Source: Mucilaginibacter lappiensis (lineage in GTDB: Bacteria > Bacteroidota > Bacteroidia > Sphingobacteriales > Sphingobacteriaceae). From it: a DNA stretch of 64,000 bases. The notes under the pieces are model-generated. The model was not told the DNA's origin, made no database searches, and saw only the letters and a list, made by a program, of their open reading frames with translations. The DNA lies in assembly GCF_900155965.1 (NCBI RefSeq), contig NZ_FTMG01000014.1, forward strand, positions 121,718-185,717. Direction: 5' to 3'. This document shows positions 51,283-60,700 of the stretch, one piece after another. The position numbers were made by a program, and so were the translations under genes. Position 1 is the stretch's first letter, and each line of letters opens with the position of its first letter.

Positions 51283-51696
51283 ATGATCCGCATACGATCT
51301 AAAAATGTACTATTGGTTGCAGCCGATACTTTTTCGGTTGATTTACTGTCTGACAATAAAATGTTCAGGCATATTTCCGCGGTAAACAGTATTTTCCCAA
51401 CCATACATGAAACCAAACCCAACGTGGTGATATTTGACTATGACCACCTGGTTAAGGATATAGAAAAAATATTACGCCGCATAGGTACCAACCCTGCTTA
51501 CAGCAAAATAAAAATATGCTGCTATAAAACCACGGCCCATACCAAAACCGACAGCCTGTTAAAAGCACTTGGGGTTGATCATATCCTCTATCCAGAAGAC
51601 TTTAAAAAACCAGCGGAAAGCAAAAATACGCACAGCGTTTTATCAGCCATTTTTGAAGCTCCCATTATTAACAGACTAGCTAAAGCTTCTAACTAA
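51283..51696 (+). CDS. degenerate receiver-like protein
   Basis: A protein of about 137 residues from ATG 51283. Its strand-helix order resembles a response-regulator receiver: KNVLLVAADTFSVDLL as strand 1 and helix 1, KPNVVIFDYDHLVKD at the phosphorylation position, KIKICCYKTTAHTKTDSLLK as strand 4, and GVDHILYPEDF as strand 5. The DD acid pocket after strand 1 is replaced by AD and the Lys of strand 5 is not in place, so it is probably not phosphorylated. Alternatively it is an unrelated alpha/beta fold. No output domain. Confidence 0.55.
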   Translation: MIRIRSKNVLLVAADTFSVDLLSDNKMFRHISAVNSIFPTIHETKPNVVIFDYDHLVKDIEKILRRIGTNPAYSKIKICCYKTTAHTKTDSLLKALGVDHILYPEDFKKPAESKNTHSVLSAIFEAPIINRLAKASN

Positions 51697-51707
51697 ATCG
51701 ATCCTGA

Positions 51708-53033
51708 TCAACTTGTTTTTAAATGTGGTTTGCTTAGCAAAATAATGCGCCATACTACTTCGGCACTTAGCAATGCCGCTACGGCAAACACCGCGGCCTT
51801 AAGGGCCTCGGGAGTTGAGGATAGCGCTCCACCCAGAGCTACCGCGTAAACCAGAAAAGGAAAAATCAATATCAGACACAGTCCAGTTATGTTTAACGGT
51901 ATCCGGAATGGCCGGGTTTTAAGCGGCTCTTTTAATCTAAGCTTTACCAGCGCTATATATTCCAGGGATAAGCCTGCTCCATAAACCGTTACATCAATAA
52001 TCAGCAGATCGGCAAAGGTCCATAGCACCATAAAGCTAACCACCAGCGAACAAATAATGATAGAGATATAGGGCGTTTTAAAGCGGCTATGCAACTTGTT
52101 TAATCCGGCGGGCAGCAAATTATCCTCAGACATTACCTGTGGTACCCGGGATACCGATAACAATACCGCCGCGTAGATACCCAGTGTACTGGCCATCCCT
52201 CCTGCTGCTATAGCAATCCCCAGCCATCTGCCGGCAATCAATACCCCCAGTGCCGGGAAACCGTCGTTGGTTAAAGTATCGTGGTTAATGCCCGATTGCT
52301 GGGCTACCCAGGTGATAAAAAAGTAAACCACCATCACCAGTAAAAAAGCGATGATCATGGATACCAGGTATGATTTTACAGGTTTTTCAACCTCTTCGGC
52401 ATAGGTGGTGATATTATCCCAGCCCAGGCAATTCCACATGACGGTGTATAACGCCATCCCAAACGAAGGGAAAGTGATTCCTTTTAAGGAGGGTGAAGGC
52501 ATACCTAAGCTGCCCGTATGACGATGAATAGCCAGCACAATTAAAACAATAACCGGCGCCAACACGGCACCGCTCAAAAACAGGGAAACCTTGCCCACAG
52601 GCACAATACCCAGTATATTTAACCCTGCCGATGCCCAGATGATGAGCAAACATACAGGTACCTGGTAATGCTGCAAAACCGGGAAAAAGAAAGCCGCGTA
52701 TTGCACAAACAGCACAGGATATATAGCCAGATCCACAAAGGTGTACAACCAGGTCCACCAGCCCTCGTAGAAACCCCAGCGGGTTCCCAGCGCATATTTA
52801 ACCCATTTGTAATAACCGCCGGTGATGGGCATCATGCTATTGAGTTCCAGCACGGTGAATATGGCAGGCACATCCCACAGCAAGGGGGTTATTAACAGGA
52901 TCAAAATTGCGCCATGATCGCCGGCATAACTCAGTAGCGGCTCCAGGCCATAGGGCCCGCCGGATACCGTAAAGAAGATGACAGCGATGAGCTGTATCGG
53001 TCTGATTTTTTTTAAGGCTGCGGCAGATGGCAT
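51708..53033 (-). CDS. APC family amino-acid permease
   Basis: A 441-residue polytopic protein with about 12 membrane helices. The first helices carry IQLIAVIFFTVSGGPYGLEP, a typical APC glycine-rich helix I, and SMMPITGGYYKWVKYALG the helix III region. Later segments ALYTVMWNCLGWDNITTYAE and EEVEKPVKSYLVSMIIAF fit LAT/YcaM-like transporters. Substrate unknown. A TATTTTTG box is at 53040-53047. Confidence 0.9.
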   Translation of the reverse strand: MPSAAALKKIRPIQLIAVIFFTVSGGPYGLEPLLSYAGDHGAILILLITPLLWDVPAIFTVLELNSMMPITGGYYKWVKYALGTRWGFYEGWWTWLYTFVDLAIYPVLFVQYAAFFFPVLQHYQVPVCLLIIWASAGLNILGIVPVGKVSLFLSGAVLAPVIVLIVLAIHRHTGSLGMPSPSLKGITFPSFGMALYTVMWNCLGWDNITTYAEEVEKPVKSYLVSMIIAFLLVMVVYFFITWVAQQSGINHDTLTNDGFPALGVLIAGRWLGIAIAAGGMASTLGIYAAVLLSVSRVPQVMSEDNLLPAGLNKLHSRFKTPYISIIICSLVVSFMVLWTFADLLIIDVTVYGAGLSLEYIALVKLRLKEPLKTRPFRIPLNITGLCLILIFPFLVYAVALGGALSSTPEALKAAVFAVAALLSAEVVWRIILLSKPHLKTS

Positions 53034-53039
53034 ACGTTA

Positions 53040-53047
53040 CAAAAATA
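53040..53047 (-). promoter_or_regulatory. -7 promoter box of APC permease; very short leader
   Basis: TATTTTTG on the minus strand ends six bases before the ATG at 53033. Confidence 0.45.
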
Positions 53048-53306
53048 CAATTCAGCTTTATTACAAAAATCAAACAGCGTATATTTTTAAAATACTTTTT
53101 AAAGCTTTATTTTAACACTTTTCGACTCTAAAATCGAGTAAAACCAGCTCAAAAACCTTTCAAAACTGAGTCAAAACCATCGATTTTAACACTTTTTAAC
53201 AAATTTTAGACAGGTTTTATATGCTTTAAAAGGATTTACAGGATTGAATTTCAATACACTACATACCAAACGGTCGGTTTTTTGGTCTTTTTATCCCTTT
53301 AAACAA

Positions 53307-53343
53307 ATGGCCCTGCTTACGTTTTTCAAGTAAGCAGGGCCAT
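53307..53343 (-). terminator. strong hairpin after M61 peptidase gene
   Basis: A 14-bp perfect stem, ATGGCCCTGCTTAC (53307-53320) with GTAAGCAGGGCCAT (53330-53343), loop of 9. The T-run after it on the minus strand is interrupted (TTGTTTAAAG). Confidence 0.7.
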
Positions 53344-53383
53344 GGTGTTTATACACTTAAATATACGGAATTATTTTCAATTT

Positions 53384-53521
53384 GTCTGAATCAGAATTTA
53401 CAGAATTCAAGAATGCCCAGAATAATAAAGGCCCATTCTGTTAATTTTCAAATTCTGTAAACGGCTTTAGCCTTCTTGAACACCTGTAAAAAAATAATAG
53501 GTGAAAAATTCTGATTCAGAC
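53384..53521. repeat. GTCTGAATCAGAATTT inverted repeat
   Basis: Perfect 16-base arms at 53384-53399 and 53506-53521; internal words ACAGAATT, ATTCTGT and TTCTTGAA repeat. The right arm includes the first base of the peptidase stop codon. The space 53034-53520 holds no gene. Confidence 0.7.
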
Positions 53522-55326
53522 TATTGTAAACTCAGCCATTTTTTACGCACCAGCAATTGCTGCGCCGTGGCATTATCAACTGGTACAATTTTGTATTTAA
53601 CCCTTGCGTTTTTCAACAAGGTAACTTCCAGTGTAAATGGCAATCCATCACGGATCACACCCACTTTTATTTTATCGCCTGCCTTTTTGCCGTTTAGCAG
53701 GGTAGCCGCATCGGTAACCGGGGCATCATCAATAGCAGCCAGTTCATCATTAACATTAATACCATCAATATAAGCTGATGTTCCGCGTGCAACGCTGGTT
53801 ACAATCAGTTTCTTATTAGCGGTGGCAGCGGTAGTAACGCCCAATGCCGGATCATTGTTATCAGCCAGTTCGTCGTTTATTTTATAGCCCGCATAGCCCA
53901 GGTATTTGTTATAGTCAACCGGGGTTAAGCCATTGATATATTTTTTATAGAAATCATCCAGCTTTTTACCGGCAAACTTTTCAAAGCCCTGTTTAAACTC
54001 CGCATCAGTATAACCCCGTTTTTTGGTTTTATAATATTCGGTATACATATACCTCATCACATTATCTAACGAATATTTACCGTTGCTGCTGTTGATGATC
54101 TCGAGGTCGAGCATCATGCCGATGATTGCGCCTTTGTTGTAGTAGGATATAGTAGTATTGTTGGAGTTCTCGTTCGGGCGGTAAGCTTTTATCCAGGCGT
54201 CGAAGCTCGATTCGGCAACGGTCTGCACATTTTTACCCGGCAGGTTTTCCAATATGTTAAACTCTCCCACCAATACATCCAGGTAGTTTTCTGGTGGATA
54301 CAGGTTGGTACGGCGAACCGCTATTTCCTGGTAATATTCGGTAAAGCCTTCGGCTATCCATAAATTGGTAGTATAGTTTTCAGTATCATAATCAAACGGT
54401 CCTAATACTATCGGGCGCAGGCGTTTTACATTCCATAAATGGAAATGCTCATGCGCCGCCAGGCCTAAAAAGTTTTGGTACCCTTTTTCGGTTCCATAAG
54501 CATCGCGCGATGCGCCTAAAACCGTCGAGCTTAAATGCTCCAGTCCGCCGCCGCCACGTAAATGATTGTGCACAATGAAAACGTAATGCTTGTTAGGGTT
54601 TTCGCCATAAATCGCCGTTTCCTGTTCTACAATGCTATGCAGATCTTTTTTCAGGCGCTCTTTATCATAATTACCGCCGCCATACATACATACCTCATAT
54701 TTTACGCCTGATGCATCAAAACCAAAAACATCCTGATTACCCACTTCTATCGGTGAATCAAAAAGAATATCATAATTGGGCGATACACGGGTAAACGGAT
54801 CATTATTCACCATTTCCAGACTGGTTGAAACCTTGGCCCAGTCCTTATAAGGCTTAATGTGGATGGTGGATGGTTGATGCAGCATATTGGCCGGGTAAAT
54901 AAAGATGCCCGAGGTTGACAGGAAGCCATGCGATATATCGATATAGCTGGTTCGTACCGAGATTTCATTGGCATAAACCCGGTATTTAATATTTACTGTG
55001 GCTACGCCTTTGGTAGCAATACGCCAGGTGTTTTTATTGATCTTGGGCGATGGCACCGTTTTTCCGCCGGCATCGGCACTAAAAGAGTCAATGTTTTTGG
55101 CGAACTCCCGTACCAGGTACGAGCCGGGTGTCCATACGGGCATTTTAAGGTCGAGCGTGTTTTGTTTCAGGCCCGAAATATGCATTTCAATGTCAGCATA
55201 ATGCGCCTGTGCCTCCGGAAAAGACACCGTATAGGATATATTAGCAGTAGTTTGCGCCTCACTGACAGACAGATTCATAAAAAATATGATTAATAAAAAT
55301 GTAATGATATGTTTAAATGGTTTCAT
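53521..55326 (-). CDS. M61 family metallopeptidase with PDZ domain
   Basis: A 601-residue secreted glycyl-aminopeptidase-like enzyme. The signal peptide is KPFKHIITFLLIIFFMNLSV, then an N-terminal beta domain (YTVSFPEAQAHYADIEMHIS). The zinc site is AAHEHFHLWNVKRLRP (HExxH) with the downstream Glu in WIAEGFTEYYQEIAVR. The C-terminus has a PDZ domain (GTSAYIDGINVNDELAAIDD). Length and order match M61 peptidases of Bacteroidota. The start overlaps that of the divergent DUF559 gene by 10 bases. Confidence 0.93.
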   Translation of the reverse strand: MKPFKHIITFLLIIFFMNLSVSEAQTTANISYTVSFPEAQAHYADIEMHISGLKQNTLDLKMPVWTPGSYLVREFAKNIDSFSADAGGKTVPSPKINKNTWRIATKGVATVNIKYRVYANEISVRTSYIDISHGFLSTSGIFIYPANMLHQPSTIHIKPYKDWAKVSTSLEMVNNDPFTRVSPNYDILFDSPIEVGNQDVFGFDASGVKYEVCMYGGGNYDKERLKKDLHSIVEQETAIYGENPNKHYVFIVHNHLRGGGGLEHLSSTVLGASRDAYGTEKGYQNFLGLAAHEHFHLWNVKRLRPIVLGPFDYDTENYTTNLWIAEGFTEYYQEIAVRRTNLYPPENYLDVLVGEFNILENLPGKNVQTVAESSFDAWIKAYRPNENSNNTTISYYNKGAIIGMMLDLEIINSSNGKYSLDNVMRYMYTEYYKTKKRGYTDAEFKQGFEKFAGKKLDDFYKKYINGLTPVDYNKYLGYAGYKINDELADNNDPALGVTTAATANKKLIVTSVARGTSAYIDGINVNDELAAIDDAPVTDAATLLNGKKAGDKIKVGVIRDGLPFTLEVTLLKNARVKYKIVPVDNATAQQLLVRKKWLSLQ

Positions 55327-55730
55327 GGTGCAAGTTAAAAAAATTATGTATTCAAAAAACTGGCGAGTCGACTCACCCGACCATCACTGATTTGTTCAGA
55401 GAATTAAGGCAAAGGGAAACACCTGCCGAGAAAGTCCTGTGGCAACATCTCCGGAACAGGACCTTGTTTGATAAGAAGTTCTTAAGGCAATATCCCATCT
55501 GTGTTAAATCTACCTTTGGAAGAAATTTATATTACATTCCAGATTTTTATTGTCACGAGGCCAGTCTGGTAATAGAAGTTGATGGACCAATACACCTACT
55601 TAAAAGAGAATATGACAAAAATAGAGATGAGGTGCTATCGTCTTTAAATCTTAATATTCTGCGGTTTAAAAACGAGGATATATTAAATAATACTCAAGAG
55701 GTTTTGGCGAAGATCATGGAAATGTTGTAA
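55317..55730 (+). CDS. DUF559 (Vsr-like) nuclease-fold protein
   Basis: A 137-residue protein. From about residue 30 it is the DUF559 domain: ETPAEKVLWQHLRNRTLFDK, RQYPICVKSTFGRNLYYIPD, FYCHEASLVIEVDGPIHLLK, giving the PD-(D/E)xK-type residues Asp (IPDF) and Glu-Val-Asp, and ILRFKNEDILNNTQEVL at the end. These domains resemble Vsr mismatch endonucleases. The function is unproven. The first 27 residues are not typical and the ATG lies inside the start of the M61 gene, so the true start is uncertain. A GC-rich inverted repeat follows. Confidence 0.78.
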   Translation: MVSWCKLKKLCIQKTGESTHPTITDLFRELRQRETPAEKVLWQHLRNRTLFDKKFLRQYPICVKSTFGRNLYYIPDFYCHEASLVIEVDGPIHLLKREYDKNRDEVLSSLNLNILRFKNEDILNNTQEVLAKIMEML

Positions 55731-55735
55731 CCTGC

Positions 55736-55895
55736 CGCAGACGACTCACCCCGCCTACGCTTCGCTGGAAAGAGGGTTAGAGAATTTTATTTTTTTCCTT
55801 TATCATACCAACTCTTTTCCTCCACCCTCTTTCCGCCGCAAGGCGAAGAGAGGGTCGGTAAGCGGAGCGTGGCCGGGGTGGATCGTCGTCGCCAT
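55736..55895. repeat. GC-rich inverted repeat next to the DUF559 gene
   Basis: The left arm GACGACTCACCCCGCCTACG (55740-55759) continues CTTCGCTGGAAAGAGGGT. The right arm, read in reverse complement from about 55895, gives GACGACGATCCACCCCGGCC, ACGCTCCGCT and, further on, GGCGGAAAGAGGGTGGAGG. Related words (GTCGACTCACCCGACC) also occur at 55367-55382 inside the start of the gene. The remaining bases to 56010 hold the MarR promoter. Confidence 0.65.
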
Positions 55896-55989
55896 ACTTC
55901 GCTCAATGCAGCTCCCCATCACATTCGGTAACCTAGAATTAATCTTGTAAAATGGTTGATACATGCAACTATTTATGATGTACACCGTT

Positions 55990-55997
55990 TAAGTTTG
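55990..55997 (+). promoter_or_regulatory. -7 promoter box of the MarR/efflux operon
   Basis: TAAGTTTG lies 13 bases before the MarR ATG. Confidence 0.45.
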
Positions 55998-56010
55998 CAC
56001 CCACATCACA

Positions 56011-56445
56011 ATGCCGTTAATTGAACCCATATCCCGCAAACTGATACGCCTTGGTAAACTATACCAAAACCTGTTGGCTAAAAGTACAGAACACCTGGAT
56101 GTAAACCGATATCATTACGTGTTATCGCTCATTTATTATCATGACGGGCAGCTATCACAAAAAGCGCTGGCCGAAATACTGGGCAAGGATAAATCGGCCA
56201 TGGTAAGCATTATTAATCTACTCAGTGCCAAAGGATTTGTTTACCGGGAAAACAATCCGAACGACCGTCGTGAACAATTGTTGAAAGTTACCGAAAAAGC
56301 AAAGCGCGCTGTTCCGCATATCGTGGCCACCTTTAAAAGCATTAATGCCGATATCACCAGGGGAATCTCGGAGGCTGATATGAAAATATTTGAAAGTGTA
56401 TTACTGCGTATGCAAAACAACATCAACCCGATAACAACAACCTGA
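56011..56445 (+). CDS. MarR family transcriptional regulator
   Basis: A 144-residue winged-helix protein: HYVLSLIYYHDGQLSQKALA, EILGKDKSAMVSIINLLSAK as recognition helix, FVYRENNPNDRREQLLKVTE as wing. MarR proteins repress nearby drug or lipid genes and release on binding small molecules. It is first in the same-strand row before a complete RND efflux set, 34 bases before the adaptor gene, so it is the likely local repressor. Confidence 0.9.
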   Translation: MPLIEPISRKLIRLGKLYQNLLAKSTEHLDVNRYHYVLSLIYYHDGQLSQKALAEILGKDKSAMVSIINLLSAKGFVYRENNPNDRREQLLKVTEKAKRAVPHIVATFKSINADITRGISEADMKIFESVLLRMQNNINPITTT

Positions 56446-56479
56446 TCAAAAACTAAATCACAAAAATGCTCCATTTAAT

Positions 56480-57562
56480 ATGAGAACAAGGTATATCATT
56501 TACACCGCGCTGGCTTTGCTGGTTGCCTACTTAATTTACAACAAATTCTTTAGCAAAAGCGCCAAGGAATCTGCTGCTGCTATAGCTGCCGGAGGCAAAG
56601 GCGGTAAGAAAAAGAATGGTCCTGTTTCCGTAAACATTATGATTGTAAAGGATACCGCTATCAACAATATCATAGATGTAACCGGTTCCATTGATGCCAA
56701 CGAAAAGGTAAACCTGGTGAGCCAAACCGCGGGCAATATTACCGGCATCTATTTTAACGAGGGCAGCAAAGTGCAAAAAGGACAATTGCTGGTTAAAGTT
56801 TACAACCAGGACCTGGAAGCATCGCTTAAACAGGTGAGTTACCAGGTAGCGCTGGCCAAGCAAAATGAATACCGCAACAAAGTATTATTGGAAAAAGAAG
56901 CCATCAGCCAGCAAGAGTATGATACTTCCCTAACTTCCCTAAACTCGCTGAAAGCCCAGGGCGATATGATCAAAGCGCAAATAACCCGCACCGAGATCAG
57001 GGCGCCGTTTTCGGGTACTATCGGCTTACGGAATGTGAGTCCGGGTGGTTACCTGTCGCCGCAAACATCTATCGCGCAGCTGGTCAATATCGATCCGGCA
57101 AAGGTTACCTTCTCTGTTCCGGAAAGGTACCTGTCTATAATTGGACCGGGTAGTAAGATCAGGTTCACTACCGCAAGCTCGAGGGAAAATTTCACGGCTA
57201 CCGTGTATGCTATTGACCCAGCTATTGACGTGAACTCGCGCACGCTTACCGTACGGGCCAAAGCGCCAAACCCGAAAGGCTTGCTTACAGCCGGCGGCTT
57301 TGCCAAAATTAATTTAACGCTCGATCAGATACCTAAAACCATTTTGCTGCCCACCCAGGCCGTTATTCCCGACTTGAAAAGCAGCATGGTTTATGTTTAC
57401 CACAATGGCCTGGCGGAGAGCAAACCGGTAAAAACCGATATGCGCACCGATACCAAAATACAGATCATTGACGGCCTGAAACCCGGCGATAGTGTAGTAG
57501 TATCGGGCATTATACAAATGCGCCCGAAGGTTCCTTTGAAAATTGCTAAAGTGATAAAATAG
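56480..57562 (+). CDS. RND efflux periplasmic adaptor (membrane fusion protein)
   Basis: A 360-residue AcrA/MexA-type protein. An N-terminal membrane anchor (YIIYTALALLVAYLIY) precedes the lipoyl half (VTGSIDANEKVNLVSQTAGN, then ITGIYFNEGSKVQKGQLLV), an alpha-hairpin, the second lipoyl half (ITRTEIRAPFSGTIGLRNVS) and the beta-barrel (VTFSVPERYLSIIGPGSKIR). It lacks a lipobox and is anchored by the helix. It joins the RND pump to TolC. Confidence 0.93.
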   Translation: MRTRYIIYTALALLVAYLIYNKFFSKSAKESAAAIAAGGKGGKKKNGPVSVNIMIVKDTAINNIIDVTGSIDANEKVNLVSQTAGNITGIYFNEGSKVQKGQLLVKVYNQDLEASLKQVSYQVALAKQNEYRNKVLLEKEAISQQEYDTSLTSLNSLKAQGDMIKAQITRTEIRAPFSGTIGLRNVSPGGYLSPQTSIAQLVNIDPAKVTFSVPERYLSIIGPGSKIRFTTASSRENFTATVYAIDPAIDVNSRTLTVRAKAPNPKGLLTAGGFAKINLTLDQIPKTILLPTQAVIPDLKSSMVYVYHNGLAESKPVKTDMRTDTKIQIIDGLKPGDSVVVSGIIQMRPKVPLKIAKVIK

Positions 57563-57740
57563 AATCAAGAACCGAGAGTCAAGAATCAGGAACTGGAATG
57601 AGAACAAAAAATTTAATTAAATAGAATCAAGAGCCGAAATGAGAACAAAAAAAATTGGTTGACAACAAGAAACCTTTAACAGCAAGGATCAACCTGTTAT
57701 TTTTTTCTTGATTCTTGACTCTTATCTCTTGATTCTTAAC
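57563..57740. repeat. AATCAAGAGTCAAGAATC inverted repeat between adaptor and pump
   Basis: The left part has AATCAAGAACC, GAGTCAAGAATCAGG and AATCAAGAGCCG. The right part (57706-57725, TCTTGATTCTTGACTCTTAT) is the exact reverse complement of 20 bases at 5545-5564, upstream of trmD. The two parts are inverted relative to each other. Confidence 0.65.
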
Positions 57741-57762
57741 AACAACTCTTAATAAAACCCAT

Positions 57763-60700
57763 ATGAGTTTATCCTCAGTCAGTATAAAGCGGCCGGTGTT
57801 GGCAACAGTAATGTCTGTAGTTATTGTTGTGTTTGGTATTATCGGCTATAAATTTTTAGGGGTACGGGATTTCCCTTCGGTCGATCCGCCTATTATCTCC
57901 GTATCTACCAGTTATGCCGGCGCCAATGCCGATGTAATTGAATCGCAGATTACGGAGCCGCTGGAGAAGGCGATCAACGGTGTTCCGGGTATTCGCAACT
58001 TATCATCAACCAGTTCGGTGGGTTCCAGTAACATTACCGTGGAGTTTGACCTGGATGCCGATCTGGAAACTGCCGCGAACGACGTGCGCGACAAGGTGGG
58101 CCAGGCACAACGCCAGTTGCCTCAGGATATTGACGCCCCGCCGGTTGTTACCAAGGCCGATGCCAGCGCCGACCAGATTATTACCCTGGAGGTTCAAAGT
58201 AATACCCGTAACATTAATCAGCTGGATGACTATGCCGAAAACGTATTACAGGAAGGCCTGCAAACCATTCCCGGTGTAAGTACCATTAACATACAGGGGC
58301 AGCGCCAGTACGCCATGCGTTTATGGATTGACCCTAATAAATTAACCGCACAAGGTGTTACCGCAACCGATATTGGCGCGGCACTATCCAAAGAGAACGT
58401 GGAGCTGCCAGCCGGTAAAATTGAAGGTAATAATACCGAGGTTACCATCAGGGCCCTGGGTAAATTATCAACCGAAAAGGATTTTAACGACCTCATTATC
58501 CGATCAGACAGTAACCGCGTAGTACGTTTGCGCGATGTGGGTTATGCCGTTTTAGGATCTGCCAATGAGGAAACCATTTTTAAGGAATCGGGCGTGCCGA
58601 TGATCGGTTTGGCCATTGTGCCGCAGCCAGGCGCCAATTATGTACAGATAGCTAAAGATTTTTACAAACGCCTGGAGCAGATCAAAAAGGATCTTCCGCC
58701 GGATATTAAGGTAAACGTGGCGTTGGATAATACCAGGTTCATCAATCAATCCATATCCGAAGTGCAGGAAACACTCATCGTATCCTTTGTACTGGTGGTC
58801 ATTATCATTTACCTCTTCTTTCGCGATTGGCTCATCGCTTTCCGTCCATTGATCGATATCCCGGTATCGCTCATTGGTGCATTTTTCATCATGTATATTT
58901 TTGGTTTCTCCATTAATATATTAACCCTGCTTGGCATTGTGCTGGCCACAGGTTTGGTGGTAGATGACGGTATTGTGGTAACCGAGAATATTTATAAAAA
59001 GGTGGAGGCAGGCATGGCCATTCGCCAGGCAGCTTTCCAGGGCTCTGCCGAGATATTCTTCGCGGTAGTATCTACCTCAGTTACGCTGGCAGCGGTGTTT
59101 TTACCTATTGTGTTTTTACAGGGTTTTACGGGCCGTTTGTTCCGCGAATTTGCGGTGGTGGTGGCCGGCGCGGTATTGATATCGGCATTTGTGTCCCTGT
59201 CGTTAACCCCGATGCTGAACGTAAAACTGATCCGCAAGAGCAACAAAAAATCGAAGTTTTACGAGCGTACCGAGCCTTTCTTCGTGAACATGACCAACTC
59301 CTATACCAAGACATTGGTTAAGTTTATGAAGGTAAAGTGGGTATCCTTTGTGATCCTGGGAGTATCCCTCATCATCATTGGAGTTTTGGTGCAGATCATC
59401 CCATCTGAGCTGGCTCCACTAGATGACCGCAGCTTGCTGCGTTACAGCGTTACCGGATCTGAGGGTGCTACCTATGAGTACATGACCAAATACATGGACA
59501 AGGTTTCGCAACTGGTAGAAGATTCTATTCCGGAGGCCAAGGTTAATTTCGAGATCGTTTCGCCGTCATTTGGCGGAGGCTCGGCCAACTCGGGCTTTGG
59601 GCGTATCGGTTTGGTTGCTCCTGATGAGCGTGGTCGCTCTCAACAGCAACTGGCCGATTGGCTCAGCAAAAAGCTTACCCGTATGCCCGATGCCCGGGCT
59701 ATTGTGATACAGGAACAAACCATTAGCGGTGGCGGTAGCGGCGCCCGTACTTCGCTACCGGTACAATACGTCATTCAGAATCAGGATTTTGAAAAAATAC
59801 GCGCGGCTCTGCCCAAGTTCTTTGCTGAAGTATCAAAAAGCCCGGTATTCCAGGGAACTGACGTCAATCTTAAATTCACCAAGCCAGAGCTACGGGTAAT
59901 AACAGATCGTGACCGGGCCCGTGACCTGGGGGTGTCCGTTGATGATATTGCACAAACCCTGCAACTGTATTACAGTGCCGGTCGTTTGGATTATTTCCTG
60001 ATCAACGGTAAACAATACCAGGTAATTGCCCAGGTTGACCGTGCTAACCGCGATCAGCCACTCGATCTGAAATCTGTTTATATGCGCAGCACCAAAGGCG
60101 GCCTGGTACAGCTGGATAACGTGGTAAAAGTTACCGAAGGTGCAACACCACCGGCTATTTATCACTTTAACCGTTATAAATCGGCCACGGTATCGGCGGG
60201 TTTAGCGCCCGGTCGTACAGTAGGCGACGGTATCAAAGAAATGGACCGTATCTCCAAAGAAATACTGGATGATACTTTCAGCACCGCACTGAGCGGCCCA
60301 TCCCGGGATTATGCTGAAGGTTCATCAAACATTTTGTTTGCCTTTGGTTTTGCACTATTGCTGATATACCTGGTGTTGGCAGCCCAGTTTGAGAGTTTTA
60401 TGGATCCTTTTATTGTGATGCTAACGGTACCACTGGCTATTTCGGGCGCGTTTTTATCCCTGTGGCTGTTTAATCAAACGCTCAATATTTTCAGCGAAAT
60501 CGGAATCATTACCCTAGTGGGACTAGTAACCAAAAACGGTATCCTCATTGTGGAGTTTGCCAACCAGCGTATGGAACATGGCGTGGCTAAATATGAGGCA
60601 GCCATAGAGGCGGCAACAGCACGTTTACGCCCCATATTAATGACCAGCTTAGCTGTAGTGCTAGGCTCTGTCCCTATCGCGTTTGCTTTGGGTGCGGGTG

